From assembly GCF_018135625.1 (NCBI RefSeq), contig NZ_CP073078.1:124001-188000 (forward strand): a DNA stretch of 64,000 nt. The letters run 5' to 3'. The notes beneath the pieces were generated by a model, which was not told where the DNA came from, ran no database searches, and was given only the letters and a program-made list of their open reading frames with translations. The translations under genes and the position numbers were made by a program. The stretch comes from Phenylobacterium montanum (GTDB lineage: Bacteria; Pseudomonadota; Alphaproteobacteria; Caulobacterales; Caulobacteraceae). Positions 63,125 through 64,000 of the stretch are shown here, piece after piece (position 1 is the first letter of the stretch; the number at the start of each line of letters is the position of its first letter).

Positions 63125-64000
63125 ATGATCACTCGCCTGCAAAGCCTGGATATCGACCGCGCGCTGGACCGGGTCGCCGCCATCGCGCCGGCGCCGGTCA
63201 GGGCCGAGGTCGCCGTGATCATCCCCTGCTATAACGAGGAAACGGCGATCGGCGGGGTGGTGTCGGCCTTCCGCGCCGCCCTGCCGGCGGCCACGGTCTA
63301 TGTCTATGACAACAATTCCGCCGACCGCACCCGCCAGGTCGCCCGCGACGCCGGGGCCCTGGTTCGCCGGGCGCCGCTGCAGGGCAAGGGCAATGTGGTG
63401 CGGCAGATGTTCTCCGACGTCGAGGCCGACATCTATGTCATGGTCGATGGCGACGGCACCTATGAGGCCGCCGCGGCCCCGCGCCTGATCGAGGCCCTGA
63501 TCGAGGAGGGCTGCGACATGGTCACCGGCGCCCGCATCAGTCAGGCGCAGGAGGCCTATCGCCCCGGCCACGTCCTGGGCAACCGCCTCTTGACCGGTCT
63601 GGTGCGCCATGCGTTCGGATGCCGTGTTCGAGACATGTTGTCAGGCTATCGTGTGTTCAGCCGGCGATTCGTGAAGAGTTTCCCCGCTGCGTCGGCGCGT
63701 TTCGAGATCGAGGCCGAATTGACCGTCCACGCCCTGCAGATGCGCCTGCCGACCCGCGAGGTCGACACCGCCTATGGCGCGCGGCCGGACGGCTCGACCA
63801 GCAAGCTCAGCACCATCCGCGACGGCCTGCGCATCCTGCGCATGATCGGGCTTCTGCTGCGCGAGGAGCGGCCGCTGCAGTTCTTCGGCGCCTGCAGCGC
63901 GGTGAGCTTCCTCCTGGCCGGGGCCATGGGCCTGCCGGTGATCGCCGAGTTCTGGCGCACGGGCCTGGTGCTGCGCTTTCCGACCCTGATCGTGGCCGTG
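63125..64000 (+). CDS. GT2 glycosyltransferase, polyprenyl-phosphate sugar synthase-like (3' end outside window)
   Basis: Starts at the ATG at 63125 and remains open to the right edge (292 codons). GT2 signatures: VAVIIPCYNEETAIGGVVSA, VYVYDNNSADRTRQVARDAG, YVMVDGDGTYE (DxD) and MLSGYRVFSRRFVKSFPA. A first membrane helix begins near the end (FFGACSAVSFLLAGAMG), as in GtrB/DPM-type enzymes. Together with the GT87-like gene it looks like a donor-synthase and transferase pair for envelope glycans. Confidence 0.9.
   Translation, partial: MITRLQSLDIDRALDRVAAIAPAPVRAEVAVIIPCYNEETAIGGVVSAFRAALPAATVYVYDNNSADRTRQVARDAGALVRRAPLQGKGNVVRQMFSDVEADIYVMVDGDGTYEAAAAPRLIEALIEEGCDMVTGARISQAQEAYRPGHVLGNRLLTGLVRHAFGCRVRDMLSGYRVFSRRFVKSFPAASARFEIEAELTVHALQMRLPTREVDTAYGARPDGSTSKLSTIRDGLRILRMIGLLLREERPLQFFGACSAVSFLLAGAMGLPVIAEFWRTGLVLRFPTLIVAV

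Overview
The window is a gene-dense stretch of a high-GC (about 70% by eye) alphaproteobacterial chromosome, most like the Caulobacterales (Caulobacter/Phenylobacterium group). Four things point there: a MipZ division-plane ATPase with a CtrA-type box (TTAA-N7-TTAAC) and a CcrM-type GANTC site in front of it; an HdaA-type DnaA regulator; a cicA-like HAD phosphatase between clpP and clpX, as in Caulobacter crescentus; and the order tRNA-Leu, tig, clpP, clpX, lon, HU, tRNA-Val. No phage, integrase, intact insertion sequence or CRISPR array was seen.

Layout. 0-13 kb: end of an ATP12-type F1-ATPase chaperone gene, the purM-purN-TPR/glycosyltransferase operon, rnd, a ClpP-like membrane protein, a hybrid histidine kinase that seems to lack a standard start codon, and hdaA-ppk-ppx. 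13-24 kb: an orphan GT-C-type membrane enzyme with tam, a cNMP-binding patatin, a YbjN-like secreted protein, an enoyl-CoA hydratase, mipZ with a membrane DnaJ-like partner, a D,D-carboxypeptidase, and a phasin with its own promoter, palindromic operator and terminator. 24-38 kb: clpS-clpA, HIT, GNAT, Ogt, PAS, DUF482, UgpQ, RidA, the NAD(P)HX repair enzyme, and putA with its Lrp-type regulator.

39-50 kb is the most distinctive part. A complete minC-minD-minE operon is followed by a VirC1/ParA-like ATPase. A TonB-dependent receptor then diverges from a PQQ-dependent quinohaemoprotein alcohol dehydrogenase carrying the extra aspartate typical of lanthanide-dependent enzymes. Next comes a two-gene Gtr-like operon of fusion proteins: GT2 plus methyltransferase, and GtrA flippase plus GT-C. 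50-61 kb: tRNA-Leu, tig, clpP, a soluble PAS histidine kinase, an 88-residue protein, cicA, clpX, an AT-richer patch with palindromic repeats and a small membrane protein, then lon, HU and tRNA-Val. 61-64 kb: a membrane protein, a GT87-like mannosyltransferase and a GT2 enzyme cut by the window edge.

How the genes fit together. One theme is cell-cycle and division control: MipZ, Min, HdaA, two histidine kinases, ClpXP, Lon and CicA. A second is envelope glycosylation, with four loci. A third is protein and metabolite quality control: ClpS/ClpA, trigger factor, HU, Ogt, RidA and NAD(P)HX repair. The best leads are the coexistence of MipZ and MinCDE, the predicted lanthanide-type alcohol dehydrogenase with its receptor, and the compact Gtr-like fusion operon.
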